Below, in pieces: positions 1 through 8,702 of a stretch of 64,000 bases of DNA (its first letter is position 1; every line of letters starts with the position of its first letter). The stretch is from assembly GCF_900169075.1 (NCBI RefSeq), contig NZ_LT827015.1, forward strand, positions 186,001 through 250,000, in the 5' to 3' direction. The notes under the pieces were generated by a model. It worked only from the letters and a program-made list of their open reading frames with translations. It had not been told where the DNA came from and searched no databases. This stretch comes from Chryseobacterium phocaeense. Lineage in GTDB: Bacteria; Bacteroidota; Bacteroidia; Flavobacteriales; Weeksellaceae. The position numbers were made by a program, and so were the translations under genes.

Positions 1-348
1 ACCAAAGTGGAAGAGGAGAAGCAGGTTATTGTACACTGCTGTTTTCCGGCATCACCCTTTTTAGGAAACCTGATCAGGATCTGGAATTCCACGTATCTGA
101 TGGACAACCAGTCCGATCACAAAAGTAAGCTGATTCATGCTGAAAATATTACTATTTATCCAAATTGGACACCCGTTCCGTTCATGCAGGATTTCTGGTT
201 TACATTAATATTTTCCGGACTGCCGAAAGATTGCAAAAGTTTTGATCTTAAAGAAGTCATTCCCGAAGAAGGAGGCTTTTTCGTGGAATCGATCAAAAGA
301 AATACGCTGGATGTGTACCGGGTAAAAATCTCAGAATCTTACTTATAA
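1..348 (+). CDS. Hypothetical protein, 5' end outside window
   Basis: The reading frame is open from the first base, and the only local start candidate is a GTG at 7, so I treat this as the 3' end of a gene beginning upstream. The visible part (about 115 residues) has no signal peptide and is rich in aromatic and acidic residues. I do not recognise the family. Its stop codon overlaps the ATG of the adenylyltransferase gene by one base (TAATG at 346-350), so the two are probably translated together and may be functionally linked. Confidence 0.6.
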   Translation, partial: TKVEEEKQVIVHCCFPASPFLGNLIRIWNSTYLMDNQSDHKSKLIHAENITIYPNWTPVPFMQDFWFTLIFSGLPKDCKSFDLKEVIPEEGGFFVESIKRNTLDVYRVKISESYL

Positions 349-1214
349 TGAAAGCGAGAGAAGAAAAACTGAAGCAGGTCATCAGCTGGGCAGAAAATAA
401 TACTGATATCCGCTGTGTACTTCTGACAAGTTCACTGGTGAATCCCTATGCGCCCGTGGATGATTTCAGTGATCTGGATATTGAGCTTGTCTTTGAAGAC
501 AGGGAACGGTATGAACAGGATAAAAGCTGGATCTTTCTTTTCGGTGAAACAGTTTCCATGGTGGAGGAAGATACTACCTGTTTTGATGGAAAACATGCCA
601 TGAAAATGGTGCTGTACACCGATCATGTAAAAATTGACTTCAAGCTTTATCAGAAATCTGAGTTTGTAAAAGAGGTTCAGGGAGAAGATCTTCCGGAAGA
701 CTGGGATGTAGGCTATAAAGTTTTAGTGGATAAGGATAATTTAACCCGGGATCTTAAAGCGCCGACTTATCAGTCCATCATGATCACGAAACCCACGGAA
801 AAGGAATTCGGGCAGCTGATGAATGATTTCTGGTGGGATACAACCTATGTGGCAAAATGCCTGAAAAGAGGTGATCTGTTTTATGCGAAATTTATGTCAG
901 AAAATGTGATCAGGACAGATTATCTGGTTCCTCTGATCGAATGGTATATTGCAAGCTTCCACGACTGGAATAATATCACCACCAATAAACACGGCCGCCT
1001 TTTTAAAAAATATCTGTCCGAAGAACTCTGGAACAAAGTAGAAGCCACGTTCTCAGGAAGCAGTATAGAGGATAACTGGCAGGCTTTATACGTCTCTGCA
1101 GATTTGGTGCATGAGCTGGGAACATTTTTAGCAGATAGACTTGGGTTCGAATATTCTCATCAGCATGAAAGTGATGTAAGGAAATACCTGGATGAGGTCA
1201 AAAATATGCCCTGA
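348..1214 (+). CDS. ANT(6)-type aminoglycoside 6-adenylyltransferase family protein
   Basis: This 288-residue protein matches the streptomycin adenylyltransferase family, which transfers AMP from ATP to the 6-hydroxyl of streptomycin-type aminoglycosides in the cytoplasm. The nucleotidyltransferase core is visible: the DDFSDLDIE motif supplies metal ligands Asp42 and Asp44, and VKIDF supplies Asp97. Length is normal for ANT(6). The usual GSR-N start of the motif reads TSSLVN here, so substrate range could differ. It is translationally coupled to the unknown gene upstream and ends 2 bases from the convergent oxidoreductase gene. AadS-like enzymes of this family are known in Chryseobacterium and Bacteroides. 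The family is well supported; actual resistance activity is inference. Confidence 0.85.
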   Translation: MKAREEKLKQVISWAENNTDIRCVLLTSSLVNPYAPVDDFSDLDIELVFEDRERYEQDKSWIFLFGETVSMVEEDTTCFDGKHAMKMVLYTDHVKIDFKLYQKSEFVKEVQGEDLPEDWDVGYKVLVDKDNLTRDLKAPTYQSIMITKPTEKEFGQLMNDFWWDTTYVAKCLKRGDLFYAKFMSENVIRTDYLVPLIEWYIASFHDWNNITTNKHGRLFKKYLSEELWNKVEATFSGSSIEDNWQALYVSADLVHELGTFLADRLGFEYSHQHESDVRKYLDEVKNMP

Positions 1215-1216
1215 TC

Positions 1217-2800
1217 CTATGCAAATTCATTCTCTCTGATCAGATTTTCAATACAGTATTCTGCAATTGCTGTGATGGTCACAAACGGATTAACGCCAAT
1301 TGTTCCCGGAATTAAAGAGCCATCCAGAACATACAGGTTTTCATGCCCCTTCAATTTTCCATATTCATTGGTTGCTTTTCCCAGTACGCAGCCCCCCAGC
1401 GGGTGATAACATACATCAGCCCCAAAGCCGTTATTGAATAGGAAATGGCTTCTTGTCCCGCCATTGGCCCTGTTCATTTTCCTGATGAAATAATCTGCAT
1501 TTTTTCTCATGCCGGCTGTATGGTTTTCATTCCAGTCCAACACCAGTTTCCGGGTACCCGCATCATAAGAAACCTCACCTTTTTTATCTACCCTGTTAAT
1601 CAGAAGATATAGTGCGGTGGCTACATCCATTCCCATCGGTAGGGGAGCAATCTCCGTGAAAAAAGGATGTTCAGGATCATCCCAATTGTCTATACCTCCT
1701 ACAGGAATAGTTGACTGCTTTGCGCCGGTTCCTCCGGACAGAGGTTTTACCCAGTTTCTGCCGGTCATGAAATTGCCGTTATTCCCCCAGCTTTTCCCGA
1801 TTTCTTTATGAACAGGAAATTGGTTTACAGCATTGGAGTGTAGCAGCAGCTTCAGGGTTCCCATGGTTCCTGCAGCAAGGATCAGCTTTTGACAATTGAA
1901 TATCTTATCAGCAACAGCGGAACCGGAAGTATCGGTTTGCTGTACATTTAAAGTATAGGTTTTATCATCATTAAGCTTGATATGATCAACCCGGTGGAGA
2001 TCCAGGATCTCAAGATTTCCGGTTTCCAGCGCCTTTTTCAGATAGGTTTTGTCCAGGCTGTTCTTGCCGTGATTATTTCCGTAAATAACTTCTGTGTTAA
2101 GAGCGGAGCGGGGAACTTCATTTCTGTATTCCTTCTCCATATACTGAAAGTCGTAGACATTGGGAATCCTGATGGTTTTAAAACCTGCTTTATGGGCTTC
2201 TTCTTCACCCACGCGGGTAAATTTGTAGTAAGGACAGTCTTTAAGGAACTGTTCATCAATCACATTCACCTTTAATTCCTTATGGACCAGAGGAAAATAG
2301 GTGGAATAGAACTTTCCGGCATCCAGATCAGGAAAAACTTCCCTGAAATAGCTTTCTTTCGGAGTCACCGCCATACCGCCGTTCACCAGTGAGCCTCCGC
2401 CAACACCTCTCCCCACCCAGATATTGACATGCTCAAAATCCAGCCGGTCAAGTGTACCTGTGAAAGGAGTTAAAGAAAAAAGATTCATGAATGGTGCTAT
2501 GGTCTTCTTTTTAAGCCATGCGGCACTTTTCCCCGGTTTCAGGAGGTTGGAAAAAGGAATTCCGGACTTTTCCCAGTTGAGGCCCATCTCCAGCATCACC
2601 ACTTTTTTTCCGGCTTCACACAGGCGAAGGGCAGAAACAGCACCGCCATATCCGCTGCCGACAATCAGGATACGGGCATCAATGATCTTTTTTTCCTGAT
2701 TGCTTGTTTTGGGCTGTGCAGCCTGGAATAGATCAGCATGCAGGAAATAAAAACCGGATACCGCCAGAAGACTTGTTTTAATGAATTTTTTTCTGTCCAT
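1217..2800 (-). CDS. GMC family oxidoreductase, cholesterol-oxidase-like
   Basis: A 527-residue FAD-dependent oxidoreductase. The N-terminus (MDRKKFIK then a hydrophobic stretch to about residue 28) looks like a Tat-type leader in which the second Arg is Lys. The FAD-binding Rossmann motif GSGYGG lies at 48-53, with Glu71 at the end of beta-2. The C-terminal catalytic pair of GMC enzymes is present: His466 in CYHPLGG and Asn504 in VNPFVTI. This arrangement resembles class I cholesterol oxidases and related sterol or alcohol oxidases. The substrate cannot be told from sequence. It is convergent with the adenylyltransferase gene and has no operon partner. Confidence 0.85.
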   Translation of the reverse strand: MDRKKFIKTSLLAVSGFYFLHADLFQAAQPKTSNQEKKIIDARILIVGSGYGGAVSALRLCEAGKKVVMLEMGLNWEKSGIPFSNLLKPGKSAAWLKKKTIAPFMNLFSLTPFTGTLDRLDFEHVNIWVGRGVGGGSLVNGGMAVTPKESYFREVFPDLDAGKFYSTYFPLVHKELKVNVIDEQFLKDCPYYKFTRVGEEEAHKAGFKTIRIPNVYDFQYMEKEYRNEVPRSALNTEVIYGNNHGKNSLDKTYLKKALETGNLEILDLHRVDHIKLNDDKTYTLNVQQTDTSGSAVADKIFNCQKLILAAGTMGTLKLLLHSNAVNQFPVHKEIGKSWGNNGNFMTGRNWVKPLSGGTGAKQSTIPVGGIDNWDDPEHPFFTEIAPLPMGMDVATALYLLINRVDKKGEVSYDAGTRKLVLDWNENHTAGMRKNADYFIRKMNRANGGTRSHFLFNNGFGADVCYHPLGGCVLGKATNEYGKLKGHENLYVLDGSLIPGTIGVNPFVTITAIAEYCIENLIRENEFA

Positions 2801-2936
2801 ATGCTCCTCGGCACAAAAAATATGCTAAAGAAAACAGGCTGTGAATTATTTAAAAGAGATTGTGCTTTTTTAGTAGAATTTTAACTTTTTCATCCAGTGA
2901 AAATTCATAGTTTTACGTATCCATTTGAAATAATCA

Positions 2937-3554
2937 ATGAAAAAATATATCATTATACTGCTGCTTTTTCCAATCTTTCTGTTTTCTCAGAAAAAGGATT
3001 CAAAGGAAATTGCGGAGATTAAAAAATTTCAGAAAACCCTCAATGCAGAATACCTTAATCCAAAGGAAACACCGTTACGCGGTGAAAACCTGACCCGTTT
3101 TAAACAACATCCTTTCTTTCCTATAGATTTAAAATACAGGGTGACTGCAAAATTCAGCAGAACTTTAGATTCTAAACCTTTTGACCTTCCCACATCTTCC
3201 GGAAAGACAAAATCTTATCAGGAATACGGAAAAGCAACCTTTGAACTGGAAGGGAAATCCTATACGCTGACCTTATATCAAAGCCTTGACCTGATCAAAC
3301 TGGAGAAACACAAAGATTATCTTTTTCTTCCTTTCCGGGATGCCACCAACGAAAAAGAAACCTATGGCGGCGGAAAATATATGGACCTTAAAATCCCCAA
3401 AGGAGATACCATCGTTCTTGATTTTAACCAGTCTTATCAGCCATACTGTGCCTATAATGCTTATGATTATAATTGCCCGATCGTTCCTGAAGAAAATAAA
3501 CTTCCCGTAGAAATCAGGGCAGGAGTGATGTACCAGGATATCTATCATCATTAA
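2937..3554 (+). CDS. DUF1684 domain-containing exported protein
   Basis: This 205-residue protein starts with a signal peptide (residues 1-17, cleavage near FSQK) followed by a DUF1684 domain. The family-typical pieces are visible: a phenylalanine-rich segment, YGGGKYMDL, and the C-terminal PYCAYN...NCPIVPEENKLPVEI block ending in an invariant-looking acidic/Asn core. The biochemical function of DUF1684 is unknown. The GNAT gene starts 3 bases after its stop, so the two form an operon. It is divergent from the GMC oxidoreductase gene across a 136-base gap. Confidence 0.85.
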   Translation: MKKYIIILLLFPIFLFSQKKDSKEIAEIKKFQKTLNAEYLNPKETPLRGENLTRFKQHPFFPIDLKYRVTAKFSRTLDSKPFDLPTSSGKTKSYQEYGKATFELEGKSYTLTLYQSLDLIKLEKHKDYLFLPFRDATNEKETYGGGKYMDLKIPKGDTIVLDFNQSYQPYCAYNAYDYNCPIVPEENKLPVEIRAGVMYQDIYHH

Positions 3555-3557
3555 AAT

Positions 3558-4031
3558 ATGATCGGTCTCGCATTTTTTAAACAGGAAGATTTCTCTGAAG
3601 TGAATTATACTTTGGACGAACTTCAGCTGCAGTTTACAGCAACACCGGAAATGGCGTTACAGAAAATCCGGGAGAGAAATGATGCCCAGGCATTTGCCAT
3701 TACCATTACAGAAGATGCAAAACCCGCAGGTTTTTTCGTGCTGGATTTTGGAGAAGACAAGCTTGATCTCACTGAAAATAAAAACTCGGTTCTGATAAGA
3801 TCCTTATCCGTCAATCCCCAATTTCAGGGAAAAGGCGTCGGAAAAAAGGCTATGCGGATCGTTGATGATTTTGTACGGGAGAATTTTCCCGAATGTGATG
3901 AAATTGTCCTGGCGGTGAATCAGAAAAATATTCCGGCTTATCATATGTATTTGAAAACAGGATACCTGTATGACGGTAAAACGAGGATAGGCACAAGCGG
4001 TCCCCAGTATCTGATGTACAAAAAACTTTAA
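3558..4031 (+). CDS. GNAT family N-acetyltransferase
   Basis: A 157-residue GCN5-related acetyltransferase. The acetyl-CoA pyrophosphate-binding signature (Q/R)xxGxG is present as QGKGVG at residues 90-95, preceded by a beta strand (LIRSLSVNP) and followed by the helix that normally caps the cofactor. The C-terminal NxxAYHMYLKTGY segment is the usual GNAT motif B. The acceptor substrate cannot be assigned. It follows the DUF1684 gene by 3 bases and probably shares its transcript. Confidence 0.85.
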   Translation: MIGLAFFKQEDFSEVNYTLDELQLQFTATPEMALQKIRERNDAQAFAITITEDAKPAGFFVLDFGEDKLDLTENKNSVLIRSLSVNPQFQGKGVGKKAMRIVDDFVRENFPECDEIVLAVNQKNIPAYHMYLKTGYLYDGKTRIGTSGPQYLMYKKL

Positions 4032-4075
4032 GAAAAATTTAAATTTTAAAATTCCATCCTGCTGAATTCTTTCCA

Positions 4076-4083
4076 TAACTTTG
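4076..4083 (+). promoter_or_regulatory. Putative -7 promoter element of the SDR gene
   Basis: TAACTTTG matches the Bacteroidetes -7 consensus TAnnTTTG, 21 bases before the SDR start codon. No clear -33 TTG was found at the usual distance. Confidence 0.45.
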
Positions 4084-4104
4084 AGTAACATCAAATCATA
4101 AAAC

Positions 4105-4914
4105 ATGGAAATATCACTTAAAAACCAGGTCGCCATCGTTACCGGAGGCTCCAGCGGAATAGGTTCGGGAATAGCAAAATCGCTTGCAGCTGCAGGTGCA
4201 ACGGTTATTATCAACCATTCTTCGGAGCGATCCAAAGATGAAGCACAGGCGGTTTTAAAAGAAATCACAGATACCGGAGGAAAAGGGATTACTTTCCAGT
4301 GTGATGTCTCCAAAGAAGACCAGGTCATCAGCATGTTTCAGGAAACCGTTTCACAATTTGGAACCGTAGATATCCTGATCAACAACGCGGGGATTCAGAA
4401 AGATGCTAAATTTACTGAAATGACCCTGGATCAATGGAATGCCGTGATTGGAGTGAACCTTACCGGACAGTTTCTGTGTGCAAGGGAAGCCATAAAGGAA
4501 TTTTTACGCCGGGGGATTGATCCGGAGCGTTCCGTAGCCTGCGGAAAAATCATTCATATCAGTTCCGTTCACGAAATTATTCCCTGGGCCGGGCATGCCA
4601 ATTATGCAGCGAGCAAAGGCGCAATAAGAATGCTGATGCAGACTCTGGCGCAGGAATATGGAGCCGATCGAATCCGTGTCAATTCCATTTGCCCCGGAGC
4701 CATTCAGACCCCGATCAATACCAATGCCTGGAACACTCCGGAAGCTTTGAACTCTCTTCTTACCCTAATCCCTTACAACAGAATAGGCCAGCCTACCGAT
4801 ATTGGGAACTTAGCTGCTTTCCTGGCAAGTGACCTTGCGGATTACATAACGGGAACCAGTATTTTCGTAGATGGTGGAATGACGACGTTTGAGAGCTTTT
4901 CTACGGGAGGGTGA
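4105..4914 (+). CDS. SDR family oxidoreductase, glucose 1-dehydrogenase-like
   Basis: A 269-residue classical short-chain dehydrogenase/reductase. The NAD(P)-binding TGGSSGIG is at residues 13-20, NNAG at 93-96, and the catalytic Ser153/Ser154, Tyr167 and Lys171 (YAASK) are intact. The PG motif after the catalytic segment (ICPGAIQTPI) and the C-terminal FVDGG end are typical of the glucose 1-dehydrogenase-like subgroup. Length is normal. The next gene downstream encodes a GH63-type glucosidase, which would fit a role in glucose handling, but the 311-base gap argues against an operon. The substrate is inferred only. Confidence 0.85.
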   Translation: MEISLKNQVAIVTGGSSGIGSGIAKSLAAAGATVIINHSSERSKDEAQAVLKEITDTGGKGITFQCDVSKEDQVISMFQETVSQFGTVDILINNAGIQKDAKFTEMTLDQWNAVIGVNLTGQFLCAREAIKEFLRRGIDPERSVACGKIIHISSVHEIIPWAGHANYAASKGAIRMLMQTLAQEYGADRIRVNSICPGAIQTPINTNAWNTPEALNSLLTLIPYNRIGQPTDIGNLAAFLASDLADYITGTSIFVDGGMTTFESFSTGG

Positions 4915-5225
4915 TGGGTGAGGGAGTTTGAGAGTGGGAGAGTTATGAGTTATGAGTTATGAGTTATGAGTTTCGGGATGTGGAGTTTGATACTATGATT
5001 TTGAAGAATTCCAGTCTGGAAAAGTGATGTTTACAGAAATATTTAATGAAAAACAACGATCCGGTGGCTGAGGCTCCCGAAGCCACCAGCACCAATATTT
5101 CTAACTTTCACATCTAAAATCTAAACTTTAGAATCTGATGTCTGATATCTGTTATCTGTTATCTGAAATCTTTATCTACCCCTCACCATTACATTTTACA
5201 CGCTACATTAATAAAAAAACAACAC
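4915..5225. other. Gene-free gap with short-word tandem repeats
   Basis: No coding frame is credible in this 311-base stretch. It contains a heptamer tandem repeat (separate entry), a palindromic CTAAACTTTAG at about 5124-5134, and a run of TCTG/ATCTGTT-like words around 5135-5175. The middle section (about 5050-5095) looks like ordinary unique sequence. No TAnnTTTG box for the glucosidase gene was found. Confidence 0.6.
4940..4970 (+). repeat. Heptamer tandem repeat (GAGTTAT), 4.4 copies
   Basis: GAGTTAT is repeated four times perfectly from 4940 to 4967, followed by GAG. It begins 26 bases after the SDR stop codon. Such a perfect short-unit array is prone to slippage and could vary between strains. 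Confidence 0.85.
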
Positions 5226-7877
5226 ATGTCCGAAAAACAAAGACTTTCAGAAATTGCATGGAAAAAATGGGGACCATACGTCAGTAACCGTGAATGGGGG
5301 CTTGTCCGTGAAGATTACAGCGGGAATGGCGATGCATGGAATTATACCAGTCATGATACCGCAGAAGCCAAAACATACCGCTGGGGCGAAGAAGGAATCT
5401 GCGGCATCTGTGACGATCTTCAGAAACTGGTTTTTTCCATAGGATTCTGGAATAAAAAGGATAAAATGGTGAAAGAACGTTTTTTCGGTCTCACAAACGG
5501 GCAGGGAAATCATGGGGAAGATGTTAAGGAGTATTTTTATTATCTGGATTCCACGCCTACACATTCTTATATGAAGATGCTGTACAAATACCCGCAGAAT
5601 GTTTTTCCATACGAGGACCTTGTAAAAACCAATGCGGAAAGGAGTAAGGATGAACCTGAATATGAGCTGATCGAAACAGGAATTTTCGACTGCAATGATT
5701 ATTTTGATCTCTTTATTGAATATGCAAAGGAAAGCGAAAATGATATTCTGATTAAACTTACGGTCATCAATAAATCTGAAGATGATGCTCCACTCGTTAT
5801 TTTGCCGACCGTCTGGTTCCGGAATACCTGGAAGTGGGGCTATGATGACTATAAACCACAGCTGGACAGTGAGGAGGCCAACCATATTGCCGTCAGCCAC
5901 AAGGATCTTGAAATTAAAAATATTTATGCAAAACAGTCATTAAAGACCGTATTCTGTAATAATGAAACCAATAACGAGAGGCTTTACGGGGTTGAAAATG
6001 AATCAAGGTATTGTAAAGACGGGATCAATGATTTTGTGATCAATGGAAATTCGCAGGCGGTAAATCCTAAAGGTACCGGAACCAAAGCCTCTTTCTTTAT
6101 TGATGAGGTGATAAAAGCCGGAGAATCAAGGGTCTTTGAATTCAGAATGACAGATAAGGAATTACAGGAACCGTTTGCTGAGTTTGAGACTATTTTTGAC
6201 CTTAGAAAAAAAGAAGCAGATGAGTTTTATGCCGAAATTCAGAAAGGAATTGAATCGGAAGATGAAAAAATGGTTCAGAGGCAGGCGTTTGCGGGAATGC
6301 TCTGGAACAAAATGTTTTACCATTACAATGTGGAAAGATGGCTGAAAGGCGACCCCGCCGAAATGCCTCCGCCGAAATCCCGCGAGAATATCCGCAACTA
6401 CGACTGGAAGCATCTTAATAACGAGCATATCATCTCAATGCCCGATAAATGGGAATATCCATGGTACGCCACCTGGGACCTGGCTTTTCATACCATTAGC
6501 TTTGCATTAATAGATCCGGATTTTGCCAAGCATCAGCTTAAGCTTTTCCTGTTTGAGTGGTATATGCATCCCAACGGCCAGCTTCCCGCCTATGAATGGA
6601 ATTTAAGCGATGTAAATCCTCCGGTTCATGGATGGGCTGTTTTCAGAGTGTTCAAAATCGATGAATATATCAAAGGAAAACCGGATCTGGCCTTTCTGGA
6701 AAGTGCATTTCAAAAGCTGCTCATGAATTTTACCTGGTGGGTGAATAAAAAGGACAGCAACGGCAATAATATCTTTGAAGGAGGCTTTCTGGGACTTGAT
6801 AATATTGGGGTTTTCGACCGGAATACCACGCTTCCCAACGGAGAGCAGCTGGAACAGTCGGATGGAACAAGCTGGATGGCGATGTTCGCGCTGAATATGA
6901 TGAGAATTGCCCTCGAGCTGGCTCTTTACAACAATGTATATGAGGAAATGGCCATGAAGTTTTTCGAACATTTCCTTTCTATCGCCAATTCGCTTGATAA
7001 TATGGGTGAGGAAGAGTTCAGCCTTTGGGATCAGGAAGATGAATTTTTCTATGATGCGATTGCTGCCAGCGACGGGAGCCATATGTACTTACGTTTAAGA
7101 AGTATTGTAGGACTTATCCCGATGTTTGCAGTTGAGGTGATTGATGATGAAATGATTGAAAAACTGCCAAATTTCAAAAAAAGAATGAAATGGGTCCTTG
7201 AAAATAAACCGGAACTGGCTTCACTGGTGTCAAGATGGGAAGTGAAAGGTCAGGATTCCAAGCACCTTCTTTCTCTTCTCCGGGGGCACCGTTTGAAACG
7301 TTTGCTCAAAAGAATGCTGAATCCGGATGAATTTCTGAGCGATTACGGCGTGCGGGCCTTATCAAAAGAATATGAGCAGAATCCTTATACATTGAATTTA
7401 AACGGAACAGATTACTGTGTAAAATATACCCCTGCAGAAAGTGACAGCGGTCTTTTCGGAGGAAACAGCAACTGGCGCGGGCCAATCTGGTTTCCGATCA
7501 ATTTTTTAATTATTGAAAGTCTTCAACGGTTTTTCTTTTATTACAGTCCGGATTTTCTCGTAGAATATCCTACAGGAAGCGGAAATTATTCCAATCTGGA
7601 TCAGATTGCAGATGCTTTAAGTAAAAGGCTGTCCGGGATCTTTTTAAAGGATGAAAACGGGAACCGCCCTGTGAACGGGCAGTATGAAAGATTCCAGACC
7701 GATCCGGATTTTAAAGACTACATTTTATTTTATGAATATTTCCACGGCGATACCGGAAGGGGAGTTGGAGCTTCCCATCAAACGGGATGGACCGGCCTGA
7801 TTGCAAAAATGCTGCTTCCAAGATTCTCGAGAAAGAAAATAGCGGAATCGGAGACGGAAATGCCTGAAGAGAGCTGA
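5226..7877 (+). CDS. GH63-type (MGH1-like) glucosidase
   Basis: An 883-residue protein of the bacterial glycoside hydrolase family 63 / MGH1-like group, with an (alpha/alpha)6 barrel expected over roughly residues 330-860. Characteristic segments include WEYPWYATWDLAFHT, PNGQLPAYEWNLSDVNPP, LEQSDGTSWMAMF and a C-terminal GGNSNWRGPIWFPIN, all seen in bacterial proteins annotated as glucosidases. The Asp in ATWD and the Glu in AYEW are likely active-site acids, by analogy with the family. There is no signal peptide, so it should act in the cytoplasm on a glucose-containing oligosaccharide or storage glycan. The exact substrate is unknown. Confidence 0.8.
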   Translation: MSEKQRLSEIAWKKWGPYVSNREWGLVREDYSGNGDAWNYTSHDTAEAKTYRWGEEGICGICDDLQKLVFSIGFWNKKDKMVKERFFGLTNGQGNHGEDVKEYFYYLDSTPTHSYMKMLYKYPQNVFPYEDLVKTNAERSKDEPEYELIETGIFDCNDYFDLFIEYAKESENDILIKLTVINKSEDDAPLVILPTVWFRNTWKWGYDDYKPQLDSEEANHIAVSHKDLEIKNIYAKQSLKTVFCNNETNNERLYGVENESRYCKDGINDFVINGNSQAVNPKGTGTKASFFIDEVIKAGESRVFEFRMTDKELQEPFAEFETIFDLRKKEADEFYAEIQKGIESEDEKMVQRQAFAGMLWNKMFYHYNVERWLKGDPAEMPPPKSRENIRNYDWKHLNNEHIISMPDKWEYPWYATWDLAFHTISFALIDPDFAKHQLKLFLFEWYMHPNGQLPAYEWNLSDVNPPVHGWAVFRVFKIDEYIKGKPDLAFLESAFQKLLMNFTWWVNKKDSNGNNIFEGGFLGLDNIGVFDRNTTLPNGEQLEQSDGTSWMAMFALNMMRIALELALYNNVYEEMAMKFFEHFLSIANSLDNMGEEEFSLWDQEDEFFYDAIAASDGSHMYLRLRSIVGLIPMFAVEVIDDEMIEKLPNFKKRMKWVLENKPELASLVSRWEVKGQDSKHLLSLLRGHRLKRLLKRMLNPDEFLSDYGVRALSKEYEQNPYTLNLNGTDYCVKYTPAESDSGLFGGNSNWRGPIWFPINFLIIESLQRFFFYYSPDFLVEYPTGSGNYSNLDQIADALSKRLSGIFLKDENGNRPVNGQYERFQTDPDFKDYILFYEYFHGDTGRGVGASHQTGWTGLIAKMLLPRFSRKKIAESETEMPEES

Positions 7878-7880
7878 GGA

Positions 7881-8016
7881 GGCGAAGAGGCTAAGGAGGC
7901 GAAGAAAGCAAAATGGCGAAAGGGCAAAATCGCAAATGGGCAAATTAGCTGATCTGCTTTCTTCGCTTCCTTAGCCTTTTTGCCGTTTCACCTTTTCGCC
8001 CTTTTGCCCTTTCGCC
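7881..8016. repeat. Intergenic inverted-repeat element, copy 1
   Basis: Two interleaved inverted repeats fill the gap between convergent genes. Arms at 7889-7910 and 7955-7976 are 22 bases with one mismatch; arms at 7915-7929 and 8002-8016 are 15 bases and perfect. The core word GGCAAAATCGCAAATGGG (from 7923) recurs at 29090 and 52559. The element begins almost at the glucosidase stop and ends on the first base of the recO stop codon. It may form a large hairpin that stops transcription from both sides. Confidence 0.8.
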
Positions 8017-8702
8017 TATTCAAAAATCTGCTGAATCACCTCCAGGGATGCCGGAATCCTGAAATCAGTAATATGATAATGGTAATATACGAGAAGGCTG
8101 TCCAGGAAATCTTTTCGTAAGGATGGATGAATTTTTGTGGTATAAAGATTTTCCGAGCATAGGGCTGTTTTCCATATATGGGATATTTCCCTATTGAAAA
8201 GCTGGTGGGCAGGAGTTTCTGTAAATATTCCCGTTTCAGGATCTAAATATTCCCCGTTCCGTATGAGAGGAGCAACTCCCTGGATTTTCAGGATTGAAAT
8301 TAAAAAGAGCAGATGACATTGATAGTTTTTATCCGTCAGTTCATTAACGAATTGCTTGATACTGAAAAAAAGAACTGGATTTTTGTGTTCATGTCTTAAA
8401 ACCTGGTTCAGGAAATCTGAAATAAAAAATATCACGGTATTGGCTTTGATATCCATATACAGATCATAATTTTTAAGCAGTTCAAATTTCGAAACCGAAG
8501 GAATTCCGTTGCCTCTGGCAGGATTCACCGTAAAATTAAGCATACTTAAAGGCTGAAGCAGGGCCTTCTTTTTATTTCTTTTGGAATAGATTCCTTTTAC
8601 GAAATAGGTCTGAAAGCCTTCTTCTTCTGTAAAACAATGCAGCACCGCATCATTTTCGCCATATTTTATAAATGAGAGTAAAAATCCGTTTTGTGAATTC
8701 AT
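8016..8702 (-). CDS. recO: DNA repair protein RecO
   Basis: A 228-residue RecO, which helps load RecA during RecFOR recombination repair. The N-terminal OB-fold segment (GFLLSFIKYGENDAVLHCFTEE...) is recognisable, with the helical C-terminal domain after about residue 80. The four zinc-binding cysteines of many RecO proteins are absent, as is usual in Bacteroidota. Its ATG shares one base with the porZ stop codon (TAATG on the minus strand), so it is translationally coupled as the last gene of the 12.66-8.0 kb operon. Confidence 0.88.
   Translation of the reverse strand: MNSQNGFLLSFIKYGENDAVLHCFTEEEGFQTYFVKGIYSKRNKKKALLQPLSMLNFTVNPARGNGIPSVSKFELLKNYDLYMDIKANTVIFFISDFLNQVLRHEHKNPVLFFSIKQFVNELTDKNYQCHLLFLISILKIQGVAPLIRNGEYLDPETGIFTETPAHQLFNREISHIWKTALCSENLYTTKIHPSLRKDFLDSLLVYYHYHITDFRIPASLEVIQQIFE

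Noticed and set aside
7881..8016. Inverted-repeat element as an insertion sequence
   Set aside because: It is about 135 bases, has no transposase frame and no visible target-site duplication.
8016..8702. RecO as degenerate because zinc cysteines are missing
   Set aside because: Loss of the zinc site is common in Bacteroidota RecO and the length is normal.
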